A stretch of 5,792 bases of DNA. Source: an uncultured Phycisphaerales bacterium (GTDB lineage Bacteria; Planctomycetota; Phycisphaerae; UBA1845; CAIVHJ01). The notes beneath the pieces are model-generated. The model worked only from the letters and a program-made list of their open reading frames with translations. It made no database searches and was not told the origin of the DNA. Shown one piece after another: positions 1 to 5,792 of the stretch. Every line of letters starts with the position of its first letter. The stretch's first letter is position 1. The stretch covers positions 1-5,792 of the forward strand of contig CAIVHJ010000229.1 of the NCBI GenBank assembly GCA_903905665.1. Direction: 5' to 3'. The translations under genes were made by a program, and so were the position numbers.

Positions 1-603
1 AATGCGATTCCGAATTGGCCGTCGCAAACGCGCCAAGCGTTTGAGGACGTGACCAAAGCCAGCAACGAAAAAGAAAAAGCCCGCGCCGATGCCGAAAAAA
101 GAAAAGAGGAAATCCTCAACGCGACGGCGGGAAAGGCCTATCATGACCTGGAGCAGGCGTTTGATGGCTATATGACGGCGAAGGCATCGAAAGACCTGAA
201 ATTGGCTGATGCCAAAATGCAGGAGATCGAACAACTCATCCGAACGCAGGCGATGGGTGAAGCCGGTACGCGCCTCCGCGAAGCGGAAAGTCGCAAGCGC
301 AAGACGATCGAGGACCTCCGGGGCGACGTGGATGAGTTCCGAAGCCTGTTGGGTGAATACGAGCATAATCCGACGTTGTTGATCAATCGTTTGTGGACCG
401 AAACGCAGATGGAGTTATTCTCCAGCCCCGGATTCACCAAACGAATTTATCCCGCCGGTCAAAAGCAGATCCGGTTATGGATCAGCCCCGATCCCGAAGA
501 GAAGAAAAAGCAGGAAGAAGACAAATACAAGAAGAAAGACAAAGCCAAGGGCGATTTCTCGGATGTCGGAGAAACACCCGGAAAGCCCACAATAATTCCT
601 TAA
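1..603 (+). CDS. SPFH/band-7 (HflK-like) membrane protein, C-terminal part
   Basis: This is the 3' end of a gene whose start lies outside the window. The frame is open from base 1, so the GTG at 49 is internal, and 200 residues are visible. Residues 1-20 (AIPNWPSQTRQAFEDV) match the junction where the SPFH domain of HflK-type proteins passes into its helical tail, normally written as PP..V..AF..V..A. A charged, Ala/Glu/Lys-rich probable coiled coil follows at about 20-120. Residues 113-135, with LLGEYEHNPTLLINRLW, match the HflK segment LEEY..AP....RLY.ET. The end (about 166-180) is a Lys/Glu-rich tail. Family members are membrane-anchored and oligomerise into rings or cages; HflK/HflC modulate FtsH. 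Compared with HflK, the helical part seems to carry roughly 40 extra residues (about 45-85). No HflC-like partner follows; one could lie upstream. The SPFH assignment is fairly sure, but the precise subfamily is not. Confidence 0.8.
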   Translation, partial: NAIPNWPSQTRQAFEDVTKASNEKEKARADAEKRKEEILNATAGKAYHDLEQAFDGYMTAKASKDLKLADAKMQEIEQLIRTQAMGEAGTRLREAESRKRKTIEDLRGDVDEFRSLLGEYEHNPTLLINRLWTETQMELFSSPGFTKRIYPAGQKQIRLWISPDPEEKKKQEEDKYKKKDKAKGDFSDVGETPGKPTIIP

Positions 604-625
604 CATGAATTGCGGGATGACGTTA

Positions 626-630
626 GAGGA
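626..630 (+). promoter_or_regulatory. Ribosome binding site for the ABC ATPase
   Basis: GAGGA lies 8 nt before the GTG at 639 and supports that start. A nearby ATG at 605 opens only a short frame (to 790) that runs out of phase into the ATPase; it has no such site and is discounted. Confidence 0.7.
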
Positions 631-638
631 GCACGTGC

Positions 639-1820
639 GTGGACCGCAGACCGATTGTCAAAACGATTGGATTGACCAAGGTCTTCAAGGATTTTTGGAT
701 GCGCGACCGGGTGGTCGCCGTGGCGGACTTGAATTTCGAGGTCTATCCGGGAGAAGTGTTCGGTTTGCTGGGGCCCAACGGTTCGGGTAAGAGCACGACA
801 ATCAAAATGTTACTCGGATTGTTGTATCCGACGCGGGGGCGTATCAGTGTGTTTGGTCGGCCGCCTACTGATGTCGCCGTCAAATCGCGGATCGGATATC
901 TGCCTGAAGAATCCTATTTGTATCGTTTCCTGAATGCCAAAGAGACATTGAATCTTTACGGCCGTTTGTTCGAGCAGTCCGGTGCGGTACGGGGTTCCCG
1001 GATTTCCAAACTTCTGGAGATGGTCGGTTTGCAGCATCAGGCCCGAAGGCGGATGGGTGAGTATTCCAAGGGGATGGCGCGTCGGATCGGGTTGGCGCAG
1101 GCGCTGATCAACGATCCGGATTTTTTGATTCTGGACGAACCCACGACGGGGATGGACCCGATCGGAACGGCGCAGATCAAGGAGTTGATCCGCGAACTGG
1201 CCAAGCGAGGCAAAACGATTCTGTTGAGCAGCCACCTGCTGTCGGACGTTCAGGATGTTTGTGATCGAGTGACGATTCTTTACGGCGGGCAGGTGCGGGC
1301 CAGCGGTGCGCTGGACGATCTTCTGAGCCAAAAGCAGGTGACGCAGATTGTGACCCCGCGTCTTTCGTCTCCCACGATCGACGAAATCCGGGAAGTGATC
1401 CGTCGACGGGAAAACAGCGACGATATGGAGGTTTCTCATCCGACGGAGCGATTAGAGCACTATTTCGTTCGCATCGTCGAGGAAGCTCAGGCGGCGAGTA
1501 TCGCTACGTCCGGAGTACAGGCAGGTGGAGCATTGGCGGACTTCCTCAGTGAATCATCGGGAGAGCAGGTGATTGAATCATTGATTGAAGCGGGAAAACC
1601 TTCTCCGATTCCTGAGCCGGTTGTGGCTTCGAATGTTCCGGCTACTGGGGGAGGGCGTGAAGTCCTGGATGATCTGCTGGAGGATCGACGATCACCCAGC
1701 GATTCGATGGACTCGAAATCTCAAGCTCCAGCGGTCCGTGAGGTTTCCTCATCGGGAGAGGTGGACCGGAGCGTGATTGATTCTTTGTTGGGAGGGGCGG
1801 AGGAAAAACGGGGTGAGTAA
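639..1820 (+). CDS. ABC-2-type transporter ATP-binding protein with long C-terminal extension
   Basis: This is the nucleotide-binding subunit of an ABC-2-type exporter (CcmA/NatA-like group), 393 residues, hydrolysing ATP at the inner face of the membrane. All hallmarks are visible: Walker A GPNGSGKST (45-53), signature YSKGM (142-146), Walker B FLILDEP (162-168) with catalytic E167, D-loop TTGMDP (169-174) and H-loop SSH (H199). The Q-loop reads GYLPEES (86-92), with Glu where Gln is usual; this is common in the group and does not suggest inactivity. The canonical domain ends near residue 235. Relatives are typically about 230-320 residues, so the remaining ~155 are an extension that is Ser/Pro/Glu-rich, probably partly disordered, and contains four short hydrophobic motifs (listed separately). 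The GTG start is set by GAGGA upstream. The gene follows the SPFH gene by 35 bp, and its stop overlaps the permease start, implying co-translation. The substrate is unknown. Confidence 0.95.
   Translation: MDRRPIVKTIGLTKVFKDFWMRDRVVAVADLNFEVYPGEVFGLLGPNGSGKSTTIKMLLGLLYPTRGRISVFGRPPTDVAVKSRIGYLPEESYLYRFLNAKETLNLYGRLFEQSGAVRGSRISKLLEMVGLQHQARRRMGEYSKGMARRIGLAQALINDPDFLILDEPTTGMDPIGTAQIKELIRELAKRGKTILLSSHLLSDVQDVCDRVTILYGGQVRASGALDDLLSQKQVTQIVTPRLSSPTIDEIREVIRRRENSDDMEVSHPTERLEHYFVRIVEEAQAASIATSGVQAGGALADFLSESSGEQVIESLIEAGKPSPIPEPVVASNVPATGGGREVLDDLLEDRRSPSDSMDSKSQAPAVREVSSSGEVDRSVIDSLLGGAEEKRGE
1530..1790 (+). repeat. Four-copy short hydrophobic motif in the ATPase C-terminal tail (protein level)
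   Basis: The tail contains ALADFL (residues 298-303), VIESLI (311-316), VLDDLL (342-347) and VIDSLL (379-384), at bases 1530-1547, 1569-1586, 1662-1679 and 1773-1790. Each follows a hydrophobic pair, two small or acidic residues, then a hydrophobic pair, and is flanked by Gly/Ser/Pro-rich linkers. A related ALDDLL occurs at 224-229 at the edge of the folded domain. The DNA of the copies is not closely alike, so this is a protein-level pattern, not a recent DNA duplication. Such beads are what one would expect of helical docking peptides; that role is inference. Confidence 0.55.
1799..1803 (+). promoter_or_regulatory. Ribosome binding site for the permease, inside the ATPase gene
   Basis: GGAGG lies 9 nt before the GTG at 1813, within the last codons of the ATPase. 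It decides the permease start: an upstream in-frame TTG at 1777 would add 12 residues (ILCWEGRRKNG) with no membrane or family character and no comparable site. Confidence 0.8.
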
Positions 1821-3414
1821 GGTTTGGACCATCGCCGTGCATACCGTCCGCGAAGCCGTGCGGATGAAACTGGTTCTGGCGTTTGCGGTGTTGATCGTGG
1901 TGCTGGCTTTGGGTTTGCCCCTCATGCAACGTCAACCCGGTGCGTCGATCACCATGACCGTGCAGGCTTATCTGTCGTGGGCGTTGTGGCCGCTGGGTTT
2001 TGTGCTCAGTGCACTGGCGATGTTCATGGGGTGTCTGTCCATCTCCAACGATCTCTACTACCGACAGATTCATCTTTTGGTGGCCAAACCGATTTCTCGC
2101 TGGCAGTACGTTGTCGGCAAGTGGTTGGGGGTGGTCCTCGTCCTGACGGTGATGCTGATTGCTGCCGGTGTGATGATCTATGGCATGGGGAGGTTTCTGG
2201 CATCGGGGGCCTATCACACGACCTGGGTTTCGGTTCGGGAAATGTACGACGGGGGTTTTCTTCTGGCTGATGCGGATCTTTCCAGTCTGGAAGAGAAAAA
2301 AGAATCTACTGCCCTGATTTGCAACGATCGTTTGGGACCTCGTTCCGGATCGGATTCCTGTCAAAGCGCCAAACTTTCCGAACTGCCGGAGCATTTGGAT
2401 TCGTATGTGCACGTCTATGATCATCCGGAGGACTACACGAAACTCCGGAATGAAATTCTCACGGCGCGGGCGACTTCATCACTGGTGATGCCCAATTTCG
2501 TGGCGCAAGCGAACGCCATGTTTGATCAGAAAAAAGATCAGGGCCTGCTGAGTGAACGGGAGTTGCAGACCCCGGACAAGATCAAACAGGAAATTTTTGC
2601 GTTGCTGCAGGGGTCATTTCGATCCATTCCACCGGCGAATTATGCGGAATATACGTTTGACAAGATCATGATCCCGCCCGACGAACGGAAACCGGATCGC
2701 GTGTTGCAGTTGCGGTTCAAGGCCAAGGGCATGGGTTACGCTTCGGACGAGGCCTTGCAGATGGGATGGGTGTTTGGCAACAGCGTCAACGCCGAAGAAT
2801 ACGTCGCGCCGCTCCGGAAATACGTCATGGAGCGATATCATGTCGTTCGATTTCCCGCGACTTGTGTGGCGCCGGACGGGACATTGAACGTGCGCGTTTA
2901 CAATCTGGATTATCTGCGACAGGGACACAAAGGGGCCACGATTGCTTTTGATGCAGGAGAGGGATTAGAGGTCTTGTACGTGATCGGGACGTTTGAAGGA
3001 AATCTGGTTCGGACGATGTTTCTGATCTGGTGTCGGCTCGTGTTGATCGCCGGGGTGGCGGTGTTTGCGGCGACGTTTGTTTCGTTTCCCGTCGCGTGCC
3101 TTCTGGTCTTTTTGTTTTTCATCCTGTCAAGCAGCGGGGATTTTGTCAGTTCGGCGCTGGAGTTCGGCGTGAAGGGTAAGGGCCCGCTGGGTCCGGTGCA
3201 ATTTGTCGCCGAGCCGTTGCTGAAGGCGGTGTTTTGGATCATCCCGCAGTCGAAGACCTACAACGGGGTTCCGACCTTCGTGGATGGCCGGAACGTCTCG
3301 CTGAACTGGGACATGATGATTTTTGGAAAACTGGTGATGTTGGTGACGACGATGTTCTTGATGGGGGGATGTTTGATCTTTCAAAAGCGGCAGGTGGCGG
3401 AATTGAGTGTGTAA
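1813..3414 (+). CDS. ABC-2-type transporter permease with large extracytoplasmic domain
   Basis: This is the membrane subunit partnering the ATPase just upstream, 533 residues from the GTG at 1813. The start overlaps the ATPase stop by 8 nt, which suggests translational coupling. The hydrophobic pattern gives six likely transmembrane helices at about 20-37, 56-78, 104-127, 402-421, 423-440 and 503-522. The cytoplasmic loop between helices 2 and 3 carries NDLYYRQIHLLVAKPISRWQ (79-98), the typical ABC-2 permease segment ending in KP.SR. With the N-terminus inside, residues about 128-397 fall outside the membrane. This insert is much larger than in simple ABC-2 permeases. Its first half is charged and helical, and its second half looks beta-rich (RVLQLRF at 296-302, TIAFDAGEGLEVLYVIGTFE at 376-395). 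It contains three cysteines (C170, C183, C351). The loop before helix 6 contains FWIIPQSKTY. The family is clear, but the substrate and insert function are unknown. A mechanotransmission role like that of MacB is an alternative to simple export. Confidence 0.9.
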   Translation: MSKVWTIAVHTVREAVRMKLVLAFAVLIVVLALGLPLMQRQPGASITMTVQAYLSWALWPLGFVLSALAMFMGCLSISNDLYYRQIHLLVAKPISRWQYVVGKWLGVVLVLTVMLIAAGVMIYGMGRFLASGAYHTTWVSVREMYDGGFLLADADLSSLEEKKESTALICNDRLGPRSGSDSCQSAKLSELPEHLDSYVHVYDHPEDYTKLRNEILTARATSSLVMPNFVAQANAMFDQKKDQGLLSERELQTPDKIKQEIFALLQGSFRSIPPANYAEYTFDKIMIPPDERKPDRVLQLRFKAKGMGYASDEALQMGWVFGNSVNAEEYVAPLRKYVMERYHVVRFPATCVAPDGTLNVRVYNLDYLRQGHKGATIAFDAGEGLEVLYVIGTFEGNLVRTMFLIWCRLVLIAGVAVFAATFVSFPVACLLVFLFFILSSSGDFVSSALEFGVKGKGPLGPVQFVAEPLLKAVFWIIPQSKTYNGVPTFVDGRNVSLNWDMMIFGKLVMLVTTMFLMGGCLIFQKRQVAELSV

Positions 3415-3417
3415 TCC

Positions 3418-3446
3418 CCGGTTGGAGTAGTCTCCATTGCAACCGG
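3418..3446 (+). other. Intercistronic hairpin between permease and TPR-like gene
   Basis: CCGGTTG (3418-3424) and CAACCGG (3440-3446) are perfect 7-bp inverted repeats around a 15-nt loop. The loop itself contains GAG (3425-3427) and CTC (3432-3434), which could stack as a short inner stem. The structure starts 3 nt after the permease stop and ends 3 nt before the AAGGAA of the next gene. No T-run follows, so it is not a standard intrinsic terminator. It could set relative expression through RNA stability, processing or access to the ribosome site; that role is inference. Confidence 0.6.
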
Positions 3447-3449
3447 AGC

Positions 3450-3455
3450 AAGGAA
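3450..3455 (+). promoter_or_regulatory. Ribosome binding site for the TPR-like membrane protein
   Basis: AAGGAA lies 10 nt before the ATG at 3466. It favours this start over the in-frame ATG at 3493 (residue 10), which has only weak purine content upstream. Both starts keep the membrane anchor. Confidence 0.55.
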
Positions 3456-3465
3456 CGTTCGGAAG

Positions 3466-5535
3466 ATGGCACAGACGGATCGAATCGTGACGATGAGCGA
3501 ATATCTGGACGAGCGAGAGCGAGTCGCTCGGTCGGATTGGTACGTTCGGGGAACATGCATCGGAGTGACCCTGATCTGTTTTGTGCTGGCGGGTTTTTTA
3601 CTTCCGAGTATTTATCGTCAGCGGGTGGAATTGCAGCTGGTGATTTCCGAAAACAGTTTTCGGGACATGCCTCCGGGAGTGACGTTGCCGGCGGCATTCA
3701 TGGGGCCGCTTCGGGCATTTCTGGTCAATATCGTGGGGTATCGCGCCGAGGAACTCAAGCAGGAAAGCAAGTACTACGAACTTCAGCAGCTCTACGCGTG
3801 GCTCTGTGATTTTCAGCCGCGAATGCCCAAGGTCTGGGCCAATTCCTCGTGGAACATGGCCTACAACATTTCGGTGGGAACTTTTTCGCCCGAAGAACGA
3901 TGGCACTGGGTCTCGGCGGGCTTGTATTTGTTGCGCGACGAGGGAATTCCGCGAAATCCCAATGCCGTGGAGTTGTACAAGGAGTTGTCGTGGATTTTTC
4001 TGCACAAGATGGGCGACTTCATGGACGACCAGCACTGGAACTACAAGAAGATGTGGGCGGTGATGATGGAAAAGGTGCTGGGTCAGCCTCCTCCCGAACC
4101 GACGGATGAGGAGGTGCTGGGGTCTTTTCGCACCATCGCAGAAGCCGCCAAGGCCATTCGTGAAAACGGCAACGGCAAGGATTTAACTTCCGAGGGCTTG
4201 CAGCGGTACATTCAGAGCGATGTGACCGAACCGACCATGTCGGGATTCGTGGGCCGACTCGCCGAGCTGGGTTATCAACCCGATGAAAAGTGGCTGGAGG
4301 ATATCGCTCGCTACCTCCGACATGGCTTGCAGCTTCGGGACATCGCACGAAGTGATACCGAGATCGCGCAGGATACCAAGTCGCAGTTCCGGGCATTGAT
4401 GTCGGACGAGAAGTGGGCTTCCGCACGAGATCGGTTGTTGGCGGCGATTCGGGCCTATGTGTTGGCCAATCGGTTCAAGATGAACCCGGAATTCATGCTC
4501 GCGCTGATGGAAAAACACGGACCGATCGACTGGCGGAACGTGTATAGCAGCGCACTGTACTGGGCGGCGCTGGGGGGGCTTGAGTGCAGGGAGGTCAAGG
4601 GAACCGACGAAAACGTGGTGATGAATATTGACCGACAGGTGCAAAGTTCCCTGAAGGATACCTGCGAGCGGGGTTTGATGGTTCTGGAACCTGATTTTGA
4701 CGATCCGTTCAAGTCTTATTTGCAGTTGCATCAGGATTGGCGCTTTGTGGACGCTTATCACCAGATCATTCTGGAATTGGCCGAGGAGAACCGAGGCAAC
4801 GAGGATCCTGCGACGTATTATCGGGATGGGCCGGCGGGGCGGTTGTTCAAGGACGGTCATGTGAATTTTCTGCACCGGGCGGTTCAGCAGTTCTATCTGG
4901 CGGGTCGGATCGACAAAGCCGAGTTTTATTACGATTACCTCCGCCAAAACTACTTCGAAAACGGCCACGTCAAGGACATGTATCAGGTTCCTCTAAAGCA
5001 GTTTGCTCTCAAAGGGATTTACGAGGATCTCGACAGTTACAAGACCGGTCCGGACCTGATGAACACGATGTTGACGAACGTGTTTGTTTATCTGGCGTAT
5101 GATCGGGACCGCGAGGCGAACCAGTGGTTGGCGACGACGCAGGAAGCCTATCAGGTTTTCATGAGCAGCAAAAAAGTGGACCGCAACGACCGCCGAAAAA
5201 TCCCCGAATGGCCGAAATTCAAGGCGGGTTCGTTCGAAATGTTCATGAAGGCTTATCCGCTGCCGGTCATCTACAAGGTGCGTGCGTGGCACAAGGTGGA
5301 TACGCTGACCCAGTTGTACGTTTATCGCCGTCTGGAACCGATGCTCACGGAGGGCTGCAACCAGAACGTTCCGCCTTTGGACCTGGTCAAATCGTTTCCG
5401 CCCCCGGCCGGTTTGGAAGAATTTGAAGCGAAACAGCAAGCCCTCGAAAAAGAACAGCCCGGAGAAGGGGACCTCACCAACCCGACCCCCGAAACTTTTG
5501 AAAAAACCAAACCCGACGAAGGCAGCAAACGGTAA
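3466..5535 (+). CDS. Single-pass membrane protein with TPR-like helical body, function unknown
   Basis: This 689-residue protein is not a named family I can recognise. Residues 1-28 are short and charged. A single hydrophobic helix at about 29-50 (GTCIGVTLICFVLAGFLLPS) is an uncleaved signal anchor, most likely leaving the rest outside the cytoplasm. The body is almost wholly helical and rich in Trp, Tyr and Leu. Stretches resemble TPR-type repeats: 103-136 (YYELQQLYAWLCDFQPRMPK onwards), 170-198 (LYKELSWIFLHKMGDFMDD), and the clearest at 470-496 with FYLAGRIDKAEFYYDYL. The LYKELSWIF...KMG segment recalls conserved uncharacterised planctomycete and verrucomicrobial proteins, but that is from memory. 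The last ~45 residues (645-689) are Pro/Glu/Lys-rich and probably disordered. It lies 51 bp after the permease and probably in the same transcript, so a partner or adaptor of the transporter, acting on the same side as the permease insert, is the best inference. Confidence 0.85.
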   Translation: MAQTDRIVTMSEYLDERERVARSDWYVRGTCIGVTLICFVLAGFLLPSIYRQRVELQLVISENSFRDMPPGVTLPAAFMGPLRAFLVNIVGYRAEELKQESKYYELQQLYAWLCDFQPRMPKVWANSSWNMAYNISVGTFSPEERWHWVSAGLYLLRDEGIPRNPNAVELYKELSWIFLHKMGDFMDDQHWNYKKMWAVMMEKVLGQPPPEPTDEEVLGSFRTIAEAAKAIRENGNGKDLTSEGLQRYIQSDVTEPTMSGFVGRLAELGYQPDEKWLEDIARYLRHGLQLRDIARSDTEIAQDTKSQFRALMSDEKWASARDRLLAAIRAYVLANRFKMNPEFMLALMEKHGPIDWRNVYSSALYWAALGGLECREVKGTDENVVMNIDRQVQSSLKDTCERGLMVLEPDFDDPFKSYLQLHQDWRFVDAYHQIILELAEENRGNEDPATYYRDGPAGRLFKDGHVNFLHRAVQQFYLAGRIDKAEFYYDYLRQNYFENGHVKDMYQVPLKQFALKGIYEDLDSYKTGPDLMNTMLTNVFVYLAYDRDREANQWLATTQEAYQVFMSSKKVDRNDRRKIPEWPKFKAGSFEMFMKAYPLPVIYKVRAWHKVDTLTQLYVYRRLEPMLTEGCNQNVPPLDLVKSFPPPAGLEEFEAKQQALEKEQPGEGDLTNPTPETFEKTKPDEGSKR

Positions 5536-5579
5536 CATTTTCCAATTTTATCGTTACTTTCTGCAGCCGCAACACAATG

Positions 5580-5605
5580 ATTGTCAATCTGTTGCGACAA
5601 TTGTC
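5580..5605. repeat. Palindrome GACAATTGTC with an extra ATTGTC half-site
   Basis: GACAATTGTC (5596-5605) is a perfect 10-bp palindrome. A further ATTGTC half lies at 5580-5585, exactly 20 bp upstream of the matching half at 5600-5605, which is about two helical turns. The first half can also pair with GACAAT (5596-5601) as an RNA stem with a 10-nt loop. The arrangement could be a regulator binding site before a downstream gene, or an RNA hairpin at the operon's end; it could also be chance in AT-rich DNA. Confidence 0.35.
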
Positions 5606-5612
5606 CAATAAT

Positions 5613-5632
5613 CGAGTAACAAAAACGAGTAA
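5613..5632. repeat. Direct repeat CGAGTAA x2
   Basis: CGAGTAA occurs at 5613-5619 and 5626-5632, 13 bp start to start, separated by CAAAAA. It sits just before the ATG at 5634. The repeat is short and its meaning is unknown. Confidence 0.35.
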
Positions 5633-5633
5633 G

Positions 5634-5792
5634 ATGGAGTGTTGTGCCATCACGCCTCTTGGCCATCACTGCCCCAACTATGCCAACCCAACACACGGCC
5701 TTCGTTGCTATGGTCATAGGCAAATATTCAAAAGCCTTGTGAAGGCACACGGAGTAAAAACGGCATTGAAAATCCAAAAGACGATTGATATG
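5634..5792 (+). CDS. Possible 5' end of an unrecognised protein, cut by the window end
   Basis: From the ATG at 5634 the frame stays open for 53 codons to the last base. An in-frame ATG at 5577 would add 19 residues (MIVNLLRQLSNNRVTKTSK). Neither start has a convincing ribosome binding site. The peptide begins MECCAITPLGHHCPNYANP and continues THGLRCYGHRQIFKSLVKAH. The CC, HHC and C..H placement followed by a basic helix faintly recalls the N-terminal zinc-binding region of some IS transposases (for example the C..C..RxF pattern of IS1 InsA-like proteins). The match is too loose to name it, and the canonical CxxC pairs are absent. It could also be a chance open frame. Confidence 0.25.
   Translation, partial: MECCAITPLGHHCPNYANPTHGLRCYGHRQIFKSLVKAHGVKTALKIQKTIDM

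Larger units (their letters stand above)
5536..5792. other. AT-richer region after the operon, no recognised gene
   Basis: Base composition drops visibly after the last operon stop: the first ~100 bases are roughly 40% GC by eye, against a clearly GC-richer operon. I see no tRNA, no rRNA and no hairpin followed by a T-run, so the operon terminator is not identified. The region contains the palindrome and direct repeats listed below, a second direct repeat (GCCATCAC at 5646-5653 and 5662-5669), a small GCCTT/AAGGC inverted repeat (5734-5746), and an open frame running off the end. Confidence 0.6.

Noticed and set aside
86..92. The Q-loop glutamine of the ATPase is missing (protein residues 86-92, GYLPEES), suggesting an inactive ATPase
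   Set aside because: Glu at this place is common in the ABC-2/NatA-like group, and Walker A, Walker B, signature and H-loop are all intact. The coordinates given here are residue numbers; the bases are 894-914.
1642..2424. Minus-strand open frame of 260 codons opposite the ATPase and permease
   Set aside because: It is rich in His, Gln, Pro and Arg as expected of an antisense shadow, and both genes beneath it carry clear family motifs.
4183..4968. Minus-strand open frame of 261 codons opposite the TPR-like gene
   Set aside because: It is an antisense shadow of a well-supported gene with no recognisable domain.
5581..5612. Promoter-like TTGTCA (5581-5586) and AATAAT (5607-5612)
   Set aside because: The spacer is 20 bp, too long for a standard sigma-70-type promoter, and the match is easily explained by AT-richness.
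5639..5694. Nested inverted repeat GTGTTG/CAACAC with TTGGC/GCCAA inside
   Set aside because: The arms are short and the spacing is strongly asymmetric, so a stable structure is not convincing.
5734..5746. GCCTT-GTG-AAGGC hairpin as terminator
   Set aside because: It has only 5 bp with a 3-nt loop and no T-run, and it lies inside the open frame far from the operon stop.
5322..5777. Minus-strand open frame of 151 codons across the operon end
   Set aside because: About half of it is antisense to the C-terminus of the TPR-like gene. The peptide shows no domain-like pattern and there is no clear ribosome site.

Overview
The window holds most of one co-directional (+ strand) membrane-protein operon, followed by a short, AT-richer stretch that ends in an open frame. 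Four substantial coding regions are supported: (1) the 3' end of an SPFH/band-7 (HflK-like) membrane protein; (2) an ABC-2-type transporter ATPase with a long, unusual C-terminal extension; (3) its cognate ABC-2 permease with a very large extracytoplasmic insert; (4) a 689-residue single-pass membrane protein with a helical, TPR-like body. Gaps are short (35 bp, an 8-nt overlap, 51 bp) and every start has a plausible Shine-Dalgarno sequence, so genes 1-4 probably form one transcript that begins upstream of the window.

The organism is bacterial. Moderately GC-rich codons, GTG starts, the HflK-like tail with an extra helical segment, and the ABC-2 permease with a large exoplasmic insert beside a TPR-like membrane protein together resemble Planctomycetota, perhaps the Phycisphaerae side. 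This is an impression from family resemblance; no marker gene in the window proves it.

Layout: 1-603 SPFH C-terminus (5' end outside the window); 639-1820 ATPase; 1813-3414 permease, start overlapping the ATPase stop; 3418-3446 intercistronic hairpin; 3466-5535 TPR-like anchored protein; 5536-5792 no recognisable gene, but with a 10-bp palindrome, short direct repeats and a 3'-truncated open frame that could be the start of another gene.

Working model (inference): ATPase and permease form the exporter or mechanotransmitter core; the permease insert and the TPR-like protein face each other outside the cytoplasmic membrane; the SPFH protein organises the complex or its membrane microdomain. 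The substrate cannot be deduced. This is the best candidate here for an undescribed system. The individual folds are familiar, while the combination and the two accessory parts (ATPase tail, TPR-like protein) are what lack an obvious function.
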